Below, in pieces: positions 1-8,099 of a stretch of 10,870 bases of DNA. The notes under the pieces are model-generated. The model made no database searches. It was not told the origin of the DNA and was given only the letters and a program-made list of their open reading frames with translations. A program made the translations under genes and the position numbers. Every line of letters begins with the position of its first letter. Positions within the stretch are counted from its first letter, which is position 1. The DNA lies in the NCBI GenBank assembly GCA_028565635.1, contig JAOXYB010059023.1, forward strand, positions 1 to 10,870, read 5' to 3'. Origin of the DNA: Phoronis ovalis (lineage: Eukaryota > Phoronida > Phoronidae).

Positions 1-5
1 GAGAA
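1..5 (+). CDS. ATAD3: ATAD3, possible last 5 bases of the preceding exon
   Basis: The window opens with GAGAA followed by gtgaat, which can be read as a splice donor. If so, GAG codes Glu, and AA plus the first base of the exon at 314 makes Lys. The read-through Glu-Lys-Arg-Leu-Lys fits the lysine-rich sequence expected at this point in ATAD3, and the two-base phase matches exactly. Five bases at a window edge are weak evidence, so this is an inference from phase and residue fit. Confidence 0.35.
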
Positions 6-313
6 GTGAATTGTGTTTATCAATTTGCTTTAAATAATAAACTTGTTTGTATTTTAACGTGTTTTCTACACAGTACATGACAGATTTTCTAGCTAATGTT
101 CTTGACAAATTCAGGGTTGAACATATTTCTAATTGTATTTGTAAGAATTCACAAAGTTGTGTTCAAGAATACTGTGACCAGTGATTTTACTGCAGCGGTA
201 GTCTGCTGAAAATTGTGCGCATCATTGTAATGTTATGTGCACTAATGGGAATAGTCATTTGAAGGTGAAATAAGCATTTGATAGTAGTAATAAAATTCTG
301 TGTCGATTTTCAG
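6..313 (+). other. ATAD3 intron
   Basis: This AT-rich stretch ends in a clear acceptor (cgattttcag, AG at 312-313). No coding exon, RNA gene or repeat is visible inside it. Confidence 0.5.
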
Positions 314-422
314 GAGGTTAAAGGTCGCAGAATTTGACTACAGTGCCAAATGTTCAGAAATTGCAAGAGTAGGCGATGGTTTGTCTGGTAGAGAAATTGC
401 AAAAATTGGTGTTGCATGGCAG
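314..422 (+). CDS. ATAD3: ATAD3, penultimate coding exon (C-terminal AAA+ lid)
   Basis: The exon lies between ttttcag and CAG|gtatgc and carries one leading base plus 36 codons. It reads [15 protein letters not shown], then [14 protein letters not shown]. These are hallmark stretches of the ATAD3 C-terminal region: the FDY-x3-CSE-x-A pattern and the SGREI motif of the AAA+ lid/sensor-2 region. ATAD3 is a mitochondrial inner-membrane AAA+ ATPase that contacts the outer membrane and mtDNA nucleoids, with roles in mitochondrial organisation and cholesterol handling. Walker A and B and the N-terminal coiled coils lie upstream of the window. The intron that follows is phase 0. Confidence 0.93.
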
Positions 423-811
423 GTATGCTAACGAAATTCAAACACACATAGTATAAGCTCTTTCAAAAACATAGTGTCATAAAATCCCCAGGAGGTAAGG
501 GAGATCCCAGTGGCCCATGGACTGTATCATGTTTGCTCAGAAGAATGACTGCACCATAGTCGTAAGGATACTTTTTGAAAATCAATTGTATATTGGAGCG
601 ACCAGTCACAGACCCAAACATTCCAAGAATGTTTAGGAATGAATGGAGTCTGTGAAGAATTGTTTGATTGCTTATTCATAAAAGACAGCATTCTGGGACC
701 CCACTAGGTGCATGCAAGTAGTCCATTGTTTAACAGCAATGTTTGGCTTGTTCTGACGTCTGTTGAATTGTTTACTCCACTGTTTGTCATTGTTTATTCC
801 ATTGTTTTCAG
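423..811 (+). other. ATAD3 last intron
   Basis: A 389-bp intron with donor gtatgc and acceptor attgttttcag, separating two in-phase ATAD3 exons. It contains several short TGTTT-rich stretches just before the acceptor, which act as the pyrimidine tract. No gene is seen in it. Confidence 0.85.
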
Positions 812-1054
812 GCGTCTGCTTATGCCTCTGATGATGGAATCCTGACAGAGACCATGATTGATGATCGAGTGAATGATGCCGTCAAACAACATAAACAAAA
901 GATTCAATGGCAAATGGAACAAATGGCCAAAGGTCGTATCTCTGAAGGTCAAGGTTACAAATCGGCTAAAGACGCTTCTACATTTGTACCACCAGAACCG
1001 ACTGATAGCTCAGATGGTAATTCTCCAATTATCAGGAAATCTGGAGACCATTGA
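812..1054 (+). CDS. ATAD3: ATAD3, terminal coding exon
   Basis: Eighty codons plus TGA begin directly after ttttcag at 810-811. The translation starts [13 protein letters not shown] and continues with a [14 protein letters not shown] segment. This corresponds to the conserved ATAD3 end, where an A-YAS-DG-LTE block precedes an R-V-DAV-QH-QK helix. The last 40 or so residues (after MEQMAKG) are Pro/Ser/Asp-rich and look unstructured, which is normal for the variable ATAD3 tail. The stop is TGA at 1052-1054. ATG at 854 is an internal Met, not a start, because the conserved protein runs upstream through the acceptor into the previous exon. Confidence 0.93.
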   Translation, partial: ASAYASDDGILTETMIDDRVNDAVKQHKQKIQWQMEQMAKGRISEGQGYKSAKDASTFVPPEPTDSSDGNSPIIRKSGDH

Positions 1055-1136
1055 TGTATGTGTGTGTGAATTAGGAAGTGTATTAATTATGCTAATTAAT
1101 TGTTAGTAGTGTATGATATGTACATATCCACAGCTG

Positions 1137-1142
1137 AATAAA
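1137..1142 (+). promoter_or_regulatory. Poly(A) signal for ATAD3
   Basis: A canonical AATAAA lies 83 bases after the ATAD3 stop and is the first such hexamer downstream, giving a short 3' UTR. Further AATAAA hexamers occur in the 44-bp tandem array at 1641-1816, so longer 3' ends are possible. Confidence 0.6.
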
Positions 1143-1640
1143 AATATAAAGGAAAGGCTAATTATCAAGTGCTTCCAGGCTGATGCACCCAGGATGTATC
1201 TAGATGAGGTAACTGACTCTACAGCTTTCACATACAAAGCAGAGACCAGCAGTTCCATTCAAGATTATAGGCAAATGTAGGAACTGTTTATTGCTATATG
1301 GGATTTAGAAACTTGCTGGTGGAATGTAACATGTGTCTGTAGCAGAAAACTAAGCACAGTTTTGTATATCATTTTGTATTTGTCATAGGACTTGTTGTGC
1401 AGCCTATGTTACTCCAAAGCACGTGTATGCAGATACTCCTGGGCATGTGTCACTCCAGAGCCTAATATGTTTATAATGATTATCAAGGATGGATGCTATT
1501 GTTAGTTATAATGTAAAGATGAATTATGAAAATCATGTTTTATTCGAGATTAAAGAAAAAAGTACATGAAACAGTTTTATGTTTATTTATAATTAAGCCA
1601 GGCATAGTTTATATTTCTAAGGAAAATGTTCTACTAAATT
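1143..1640. other. Non-coding region downstream of ATAD3
   Basis: There is no long open frame on either strand. It is either the distal ATAD3 3' UTR or intergenic. A weak local echo (cacgtgt and catgtgt with similar flanks, about 1421-1461) is the only structure seen. Nothing supports an RNA gene. Confidence 0.5.
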
Positions 1641-1816
1641 GTAGCACTGTATCTAGATTGAATACCCATCCCAATAAATAAATTGTAGCACTGTATCTAT
1701 ATTGAATACCCATCCCAATAAATAAAGTGTAGCACTGTATCTATATTGACTACCCATGCCAATAAATAAATTGTAGCACTGTATCTATATTGAATACCCA
1801 TCCCAATAAATAAATT
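1641..1816. repeat. 44-bp tandem repeat, four copies, each with AATAAA
   Basis: Four head-to-tail units of exactly 44 bp start with gtagcactgtatct at 1641, 1685, 1729 and 1773. Each ends in CCAATAAATAAA or a one-base variant. Copies differ by only one to three substitutions, suggesting recent expansion. Every unit carries AATAAA (1673, 1717, 1761, 1805), so on the + strand the array is four evenly spaced poly(A) hexamers about 620-750 bases after the ATAD3 stop. Whether they are used is unknown. Confidence 0.95.
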
Positions 1817-1954
1817 GAAAATCAGAATAGTTTCCATTTAATTTTAGAAAATAAGTAAAAACATTGTACAATTCAATAAATTAAAACTTCTTTTATTGCT
1901 GGAATGAGATTAAGGAAGTAACAGTGTTCTGTTTACTTCCGTGTCACGCTGTAT

Positions 1955-2110
1955 AGCCTTTACATACACTTCCATCTAAGCAGCCATTAGAGTTGTATGT
2001 CTGTTCCCAATAACAGGCATCTAATTCTACTAAGAAGCAGAATGGATAGCCGAACATATGGCATAAGGACACAGTTATGTGAAACTAGTGCAGGCCGTTG
2101 TTCTGTGCTT
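1955..2110. repeat. Isolated copy of the ~180-bp degenerate repeat
   Basis: This stretch contains the 16-base anchor aagaagcagaatggat at 2032-2047. That anchor is identical to the ones at 2576 and 2756. The sequence before it (cattag...atgtctgtt...taacaggc) parallels the sequence before the 2756 anchor (cattag...atgtctgtt...taacacgc). After the anchor, ggacac...atgtgaa parallels ggacgtacatatgac. The 544-base gap to the next anchor is close to three unit lengths, and the intervening copies are too decayed for me to align. Confidence 0.6.
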
Positions 2111-2439
2111 TATCTTTGTTTCCTTTACGCTGCATGTTTGATTGTTTTTATTTAAAAGGGGGCTCAATAAGAAAGAGATTGGCACACATGTTACCTTTCT
2201 AAAATGAAATCTCCCAAAGTTTGATGGGGATTATTTGACGAATTTGGAGTATTTTTGAGTAGTCTCCAAAATGGAAAAGTAAAAAAAAATTGGTAGTCAT
2301 GCCTGAAATTAACTGGGAGTAAGATGCATAATCTTCAGTTTCTTCCAGATTTGTTTTTTTGCGCAATATTTGAATTGGGTCATGTATATAACGATTTACC
2401 ACAGAAGTTCATGGGAAAATCTAGTATGTCCTTATACCT

Positions 2440-2890
2440 TATAGTACAATATTTTATAGTTTACATCCATGGGACTTTAGTCCATTCTATCAGCCAATCT
2501 AAGACGGATAGTGATAATGCTTGTTCGCAGTAACACACTGTGTGTCACTAACACGTCGAATCCTATTTAATTTATAAGAAGCAGAATGGATGGGGGATAT
2601 ACGTTAAAAATCGTATAGTGGACGTTCATGTGACTTTAGTCCACTCTAGTCATATATCTGTACTTCTATTATCTAATTTAAAATAGACATTAGTGATAAT
2701 GTCTGTTTACATTAACACGCTACTCTACTGAATTAAAAGATCGTGCCATAATTATAAGAAGCAGAATGGATAGAGGCCGGGGTATATAGGAAAATACCGT
2801 ATACTGGACGTACATATGACTTTAATCCACTCTTGTCATATAAATGTATTCGAGTCATCAGCCAATCTAAGCCAGGGTGTACATCTAGTG
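2440..2890. repeat. ~180-bp degenerate tandem repeat, about 2.5 copies
   Basis: The anchors aagaagcagaatggat at 2576-2591 and 2756-2771 are exactly 180 bases apart. Each unit also carries a 'gacttta-tcca-tct' block (near 2473, 2632, 2818). An identical 13-mer cagccaatctaag occurs at 2491 and 2859. A partial anchor (aagaagcag) recurs at 3118, 362 bases after the last full one, or two more periods. Diverged copies with indels indicate an old satellite-like array or repeated insertion of one element. No transposase, target duplication or terminal inverted repeat was seen. Confidence 0.7.
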
Positions 2891-3139
2891 CTGAATTTTA
2901 AATTTAGTATCTAAAAAGACACGTCGTCGAAAAGTATTATTCTATGTTCATCTATTGTGTAGCATTCAAATAGTCCCTAGAAATATCACTTTTGTGTGTA
3001 AACCCCTGGGCATATGTTTCAAAAAATTCCAGTGATCTTTAATATATGCTAAACTGCATCATAAAGTACGATGTTTTAATAATATTTGCCAACAACGAAA
3101 CAGCCTCTTATAATTTTAAGAAGCAGTTGATGGAAATTA

Positions 3140-4565
3140 TTACAGCAAAAGAAACCCCCTAGCTTTACAGGCTATGACAAAAAGAGTCAACAAGAACCCC
3201 AAAGAAGGCTGGTGAAATTCACTACCGCACTTTGGACATTTAGGATCAGGTCCTTTTGTCTGTGAGGTTTGCATGGGCGTTGCGGTTTCCTGTGTGGGGT
3301 CGCTTGGCTTCACTGTTGGGGTCATTTTTGCACAATTAGGATCAGGTCCATTTTCTCCTTTGTTCAGCAAACGGTTTGGAGTATTTCTAGGAAACTGATT
3401 TGGCTTCGTACAAGTAGCCATGGAAAATAGCCAGTCTCTTATTTGTTTCGGACTACACTTGCGGTCGTTCGGGTCAAGTTTGAGTTGTTCCCCTAGGTAG
3501 CGAGCCATAACTCCTGTGACAAAAGGAGCCGCCATTGAAGTGCCTTCCAATAATTTCTTATTGCCAATTATAGGTGACGGAATTTGGTATCCAGGCGCTA
3601 TAATGTCAATACCCTCTCCGTAATTAGACAATTTATACAGTTTATCATCTTTGTCAGAAGCAGCAACTGTGATAACGCTTTGTAGTCTTGATGGAGACTG
3701 ACACAACACAGTATTCCGTTTATTTCCGGCAGAGTTTACTACGGGGATGCCTAGCTCTACGATTCTGTTAATCACGCTTTCAAATATCAGAATTTCAGGA
3801 GATGGTCTGTTGGGTGGTCTTGGTATAGCAAAATTAATACTAAAGTTAATGATACATTTTGTGTTTTCCTTCTTTGCCTTTTTTTTACTACAATCTTTAT
3901 TGGCCTCCATAAAACCCCGAATGGCATCTGCTAATTTGACTCCTCCAAGACTGCGATCTGTTTTATCTGTGTATACTTTGATATCAACTATAACTGCCTT
4001 TTTTGCAATTGAATTAATAATAGCGGCCACTTGAGTCCCATGATCCATGGTGTCGCCTGGATCGGAACTTGAAGTTTTGGTGCCCTTTTCTATCTGTACT
4101 CCCGGTATTGGATTTATTCCCGAGTCAAGAACATAAACAATAACACCACTTCCAGCTTCTTTAGCCTTCTCGTCTTTCATACACTGACCTTCTTTATATT
4201 TTTCTCTTTGACAGATGCGACAGTGTCCCCACCATTCAACCTCACCGTTACCATCTGCAGTTGTGTTACTGCTATCTTGAAGGGTCCCATTTATGGGGAC
4301 ATAGGCGTCTGCGGTGACATAACATACACCGGTGTCGTTCCTAACAAATTCAAGTGAACTCAAATCCGATAAGTTCATTGAAAATCCTGTGAAAACATCA
4401 GATTCGTATGTATGAAAAACATACGCGTTATAATAGTGTAACAAACTGGTTAGGTAGTTAGTGACATTTACAGAGTTAGTAACTACAATATACTCGTTAG
4501 GCACTATGTACTCTCCATCTTCATACAGCGTAGCGAGTTCACCTGGTTTCCTTTGATTTTCACAT
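3140..4565 (-). CDS. Proteinase K-like subtilase (S8), terminal exon: propeptide and catalytic domain
   Basis: Secreted serine endopeptidase, S8 family. The exon begins after tcttacag with one codon-completing base and 475 codons including TAA. Numbering below is for the four-exon, 831-residue model. Residues ~374-446 form an I9 propeptide (EYIVPNEYIVV; HTYESDVFTGFSMNLS; a final V-x-YV-x-AD). A WWGHCRICQ stretch matches the 'WGL-RI-Q' start of mature proteinase K-type enzymes. The catalytic residues are Asp504 (VLDSGIN), His532 (DHGTQVA), oxyanion Asn638 (NSAGN) and Ser700 (GTSMAAP), so all are present and activity is expected. After the domain come two related GPDP-x-C segments, a Thr/Pro linker, a CPKC motif and a hydrophobic end (LGFLLTLFVIAC) interrupted by KAR, possibly a GPI or membrane signal. 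The GTG at 4504 is an internal Val, not a start. Identity is sure; subfamily is not. Confidence 0.95.
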
Positions 4566-5368
4566 CTGTAAGAGAATATCAGAATATTGTATTAAACTAT
4601 GACGTGCTATATGGTTCATGATTGAGAAAAAAGTTTTCCGTTCCTAATCTACCAGAAAAACTATTTATCATAACCTGGGATAGCGTTCACAAATCATCTG
4701 ACGTTAATTTAATATATTTTAAACTATTGACTTTACATTTTATATTTTGCCCTGTGTCATCTCGGTGTCTATTTGAAATGCAGGTAGCGCCCTGAAGTAA
4801 ATTGTCTTAACAGTACATTGTTTAGACATTTGTTAATATTAATTAACTCAGTGATCACAAGCATAACATTTTTTAGCGTTGATGGGTCAGGACATTAGTC
4901 ATCTCCGTGGTGCAATCCCAACTGTCATTTTTTATTTAACATTAAATTAGTAGCGGATGTTTTATGTTTAGTGAAAAAATTCAGCAATTCAAATGAAGTT
5001 AGAATTTCGCCCATGTGCAGGGATCCCTAGCAACTATTACTGGGCACTATTAATGTTTAACGCTGATGCATTTTGTCAAGAGCATCATGCCATTAGATCG
5101 TTAGCGCCAACAAGTTACGTAATACGTTGAATTTACCTAGTTCAGTTAGATATCACACGTCCCTGACATAGAGCGATTTCAAATGCTTATCATGAATTGT
5201 AGCAGTCGGTATATTTGAAAACATTCGAACTGATACTAATAAAATATATTGCAATTTTGTTTTCACAAGGTGATACTGGAGTTTGTAACGTACAGTATAC
5301 TAAGCGTACCATACGTATGTGCTTTCATCCATATAGTACAGAGTTCATTGAAAAGTACGTGTACTTAC
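4566..5368 (-). other. Protease intron 3
   Basis: An 803-bp intron with donor gtaagt (5368-5363) and acceptor ttacag (4569-4566 on the - strand). The donor leaves CA, which joins with the A at 4565 to make Gln. No extra exon, RNA gene or mobile element is visible inside. Confidence 0.8.
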
Positions 5369-6366
5369 TGTCGTTGAAGTTGATGCCAAGTCGATGATGA
5401 ATTAGTACCGTTGATTGTCTGTGTTGTAGACTCGGTGGTTGAATACATTTCAGTAATGGAGTTAGTAGTAGTAACCTCAGTCGAAGACTTATTATCAGTT
5501 GTTGAAATAGCTGTGGTAAATTCAGTCGGAGTTTCAGTTGTGTCAACTTTGGTAGAAGAAAACATTTCAGCTGTGATGATATTTTTAGTGGACGCAGTAA
5601 AAGAAGTAGTAACGGTTGTGAAGATATCAGTCAACGAAATTCTAGTCGCGATAATATCTGTAGTTGAATGAGTCACAGAAGTTCCGCTAGTGGTAATACC
5701 TGCATTAGACTCAGTCGCAGAATCCCCAGTCTCTGTTATATGTGTGGTAGACCCAGTCGCAAAAGTTCCTGTAGTAGGCTCAGTCGAAGAAATTCTAGTC
5801 GTGGTGCTATCTGTAGTGGATTCAGCAGAAGAATCAGTTGTGGCATCTGTGTTAAACTCAGTTGAAGAAATTTCATTTCCTGTTGTAGATTCAGTCGGAG
5901 AAGTTCCAATCGAGGCGATATCTGTAATAGACGCAGTCGAAATTGGTTTAGTTGTGTTGATTTCCATGGGAGACTCAGCCGAAGAAGTTTTAGCCATGGT
6001 AATATCTGAAAATGAGTCAGTCGTAGAATATTCAGCGATGACTTCATCCATTGTGGTGTTATCTTCAGTCGCCTTGGTGAACGATATATCAGTCATTACC
6101 ACGTCGCGTTGCGTGGATGACTCAGACATTAACTCACTTGTAGTAAATGCGGGTGTTGAATGTTCCTGCGTAATTTCTTTTGTATGCAAGTTTGGCGTTG
6201 TCGTGGAATGTCCCATTGTGAGGACATTTGTTTGTGAAGATTGTTCCGTTGAGACATTTAGATGAGAACTTGGTGTGGTTGTTGAGGATGGTAAAGCGGA
6301 TATAGTGGGGGGTGTTGTAGATTCAGCTGATACACTGGTAGATATGTTAGTGTTCAGGGAATAAAC
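5369..6366 (-). CDS. Protease exon encoding a mucin-like Ser/Thr-rich region
   Basis: This 998-base exon runs from acceptor ttattttag to donor CGACA|gtaagt, codes 332 residues plus two bases, and ends in the phase needed by the catalytic exon. Close to half the residues are Ser or Thr, there is no Cys, and several N-glycosylation sequons are present (NIS, NVS, NTT twice, NGT). Repeats of 12-15 residues of the type SSTE-x-TT-D/G run through the second half. This composition is typical of dense O-glycosylation, giving a stiff extended stalk. In the model it covers residues 25-357, between signal peptide and propeptide, so self-cleavage of the propeptide would separate the stalk covalently from the active enzyme. 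The frame opens at the acceptor (VYSLN...), so the ATG at 6216 is internal. Assignment to the protease rests on phase, strand and splice sites. Confidence 0.8.
5410..6035. repeat. Degenerate coding minisatellite in the mucin exon
   Basis: On the + strand a gaCTCAGTCGaagaa-like word recurs about every 35-50 bases (for example near 5709, 5751, 5778, 5850, 5890, 5934, 5974). On the coding strand it corresponds to TTC-x-TCx-ACT-GAx codons for SSTES-like units. Spacing varies but stays in multiples of three, so length variation here would change stalk length without breaking the frame. Confidence 0.75.
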
Positions 6367-7034
6367 CTAAAATAAAACAATTTGTTTTTAAAACAGCTAT
6401 TAATTTTTTTGCTATGAAACATTAATGCAGTTAAAACTTTTCAAATCTTTAAAAAAATAAAAAATATATATTATGTTTGGAATTTCCCCCTATCTATATA
6501 ACATAGAATATAGCGTAATACATGCACAATACATATTTTTCTACAGCTTTGTTTTCTGAAGTTTTAAAGTCAGATAAACCTGTGTTTATAGTGTAATGGA
6601 TTGGTAGTTTATAACTACATAAAAGCAAAACATAGGGAGTAAATCAACTGATGGAACAGCCGTGAAAGACTATTAATTTGTTAGCTTTCTTTCATAAATA
6701 ATTAGACCGTTTACACATTTACAATATTGCATTATACGCATCGTTCGGCATGATATATACACACTTTAAACCCGACTACAAGCTAGTTAGTAGACTTGTA
6801 CTAAGCTAATTAAATTGATGTTTTAACAGTATCTCTGTTTTATTCCGATAATGTTACTTTCTTTAATTAAATTATGATTACACTTTAAATCAGAACCATT
6901 ACTTAAAATTTTGAAGTTGAATTTTTATTTATATTGTTATTGTTAATGCCTGCAGAAAAAAATGGAGATACGTATTTGGAGTTGTAATACATACTGAAAA
7001 TATGGTATTAGGCCTATGCGCCTCCTTAACTTAC
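6367..7034 (-). other. Protease intron 2
   Basis: A 668-bp, very AT-rich intron with donor gtaagt (7034-7029) and acceptor ttttag (6372-6367 on the - strand). It joins codons without splitting one. No other coding potential was seen on either strand. Confidence 0.6.
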
Positions 7035-7066
7035 GACGTTTGTTAAAACTGTCTTGGACAAGTCTA
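7035..7066 (-). CDS. Protease microexon (32 bases)
   Basis: I infer this exon. The putative signal-peptide exon ends with one spare base and the mucin exon starts in phase 0, so a bridging exon of length 3n+2 is needed. Exactly such a segment lies between them: acceptor ttctttcacttag, 32 bases, then a perfect GTAAGT donor. Read in phase it gives V-DLSKTVLTNV without a stop, whereas at least one other frame is closed. It would be residues 14-24, just after the signal-peptide core. A transcript read would confirm or refute it. Confidence 0.6.
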
Positions 7067-7258
7067 CTAAGTGAAAGAATTTCTTTATAAATACCTTTTT
7101 GGGCTTATCCATTAAGATTTTTGGGCTTATCCATTAAAATTTTTGCATGTTTTTGACAGTGTTTTGATCTGTTTTAATAAAAAACCCACAGAGCTTTTCA
7201 CAAATAACACTATAGTAGAAATATCACCTAGCTTTTCACACAGTGCTTTAAAGTATAC
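7067..7258 (-). other. Protease intron 1 (putative)
   Basis: A 192-bp intron with donor gtatac (7258-7253) and acceptor cacttag. It holds a 22-bp tandem duplication (7096-7139) and an 11-base repeat agcttttcaca at about 7192 and 7230. Confidence 0.5.
7096..7139. repeat. 22-bp tandem duplication
   Basis: Two adjacent copies of tttttgggcttatccattaa(ga/aa), at 7096-7117 and 7118-7139, differ at one base. They lie about 30 bases upstream of the microexon acceptor in the inferred protease intron 1. Confidence 0.95.
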
Positions 7259-7298
7259 CACAACATAAAACAAAAAACGCTACTAGTGTTTTTAACAT
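7259..7298 (-). CDS. Protease first coding exon: signal peptide (putative)
   Basis: ATG at 7298 starts MLKTLVAFFVLCC, a short basic n-region followed by a strongly hydrophobic core, which is what a secreted protease needs at its start. The frame meets TAA four codons after the donor (TGTTGTG|gtatac), so it must splice. The single leftover G pairs with TA of the 32-base exon to make Val14. The same frame is open upstream to another ATG at 7472, but that would bury the signal peptide behind 58 residues, so 7298 is preferred. Not proven. Confidence 0.6.
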
Positions 7299-8052
7299 TT
7301 CTATTTCTACACAGACATAGGCATATTTTGAAACATGAGTAAATTTGAAGCAACTGTTCGTTTCATAAAACTTCGAGAAAAACGAAATTACCTCCAGAAC
7401 AGCAAAGTAAGAGACGAGATTTGAATAAGTGCACTTTAAATTTTCCAAATATGCAGTTTCTCGCAAAAACATGATGGTATCTTTATTTTTGTAATCTTTT
7501 TAAATACATGTAGTACATTGATTGTTTAAAATTTAGCTGTTTTGTATTGTTTACATTAGGTTTTTCAAGAGTTTGCTAGTTCCATGTTTACAGTAACAGC
7601 ACGTACAGAGAGGTATGTTTAATTTGCTACGCTTTAAAGTAACACGCGGTGAGTTATCATTTGTTTTGCAATGACGACTTTTTCATGGTTATTCCCACTT
7701 GTGACCAATCATTTATCTTGCAAAACAGGAGCCAAAAACATGCAAATTTTATTTGTTATTACATGTTTTATTAAGCTGAACCACGTAAAAAAAATCGATA
7801 CAAACCGTCAACACTGACGAATCTTCATTCGAATTATGCGTGTATAAAATATGCTTAGTAACACTATACATGTTACCGGATGCTAAGTTTATATCTCTTC
7901 ATTTTGCCTGCATACTCTTTTTGAGGTGTGTGGGTAATTACTCAATGAAGACGTAAATGTATTTTTAGATTAACCTTTGTAATTTAAAAGCGACCTGGGC
8001 ACTGTATGATGTAAACAGGAAATAGCCAGGGTTATGCTTCGGGTTTAGAGGT
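7299..8052. other. Divergent intergenic region between protease and GPCR
   Basis: AT-rich sequence that should hold the protease promoter (- strand) and upstream elements of the GPCR (+ strand). A frame of 58 codons upstream of the protease ATG (7299-7472, - strand) is open but probably 5' UTR. A weak candidate signal-peptide exon on the + strand at 7740-7784 is listed separately. I found no confident TATA box for the protease. Confidence 0.5.
7740..7784 (+). CDS. Speculative signal-peptide exon
   Basis: ATG at 7740 has A at -3 and begins MQILFVITCFIKLNH, which resembles a signal peptide. The frame could splice at CAC|gtaaaa in phase 0, the phase needed by the candidate exon at 9544. The donor is poor, hydrophobic short frames are common in AT-rich DNA, and the GPCR would then sit inside its intron. 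Listed only as a possible start for the orphan 3' exons. Confidence 0.13.
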
Positions 8053-8060
8053 TATAAAAG
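8053..8060 (+). promoter_or_regulatory. TATA box of the GPCR gene
   Basis: TATAAAAG followed by GC is a near-perfect TATA element. An initiator-like TCACTG lies about 38 bases downstream (A at 8091), slightly further than the usual 30. A CCAAT also occurs at about 8068, between the two, where it is not in its usual upstream place. It is the only strong core-promoter match in the divergent region and points toward the GPCR. Confidence 0.45.
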
Positions 8061-8099
8061 GCAGTAACCAATCACCAGTAAAGCCGTGTCACTGTTACA

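Larger units (their letters stand above)
1817..3139. other. Non-coding region between ATAD3 and the protease
   Basis: No convincing coding exon. Two open frames of about 67-69 codons, one on each strand around 2199-2533, lack recognisable protein character. The main content is a degenerate repeat of about 180 bp, described separately. On the - strand, ATTAAA hexamers at 3075-3080 and 3038-3043 lie 60-100 bases past the protease stop and are possible, weak 3'-end signals. Confidence 0.5.

Noticed and set aside
2199-2533. Two opposing 67-69 codon frames that might be remnants of a mobile element
   Set aside because: No reverse transcriptase, transposase or other domain signature is visible. 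The lengths are expected by chance in AT-rich DNA.
1955-2890. SINE or tRNA-derived origin for the ~180-bp repeat
   Set aside because: No convincing A-box and B-box pair at the right spacing, no poly(A) or simple-repeat tail, and no target duplication could be found.
3747-4034. 95-codon + strand frame opposite the protease catalytic domain
   Set aside because: It lies wholly antisense to the conserved S8 domain, so it is a shadow frame.
5215-5397. 60-codon + strand frame at the edge of protease intron 3
   Set aside because: It overlaps the splice donor of the mucin exon on the other strand and has no coding character.
5411-6265. Long open frames on the + strand across the mucin exon (up to 191 codons), and a second - strand frame at 5736-6047
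   Set aside because: They are antisense and shifted readings of a Ser/Thr-rich repeat, whose codons produce few stops in any frame. They have no start context, splice logic or family character.
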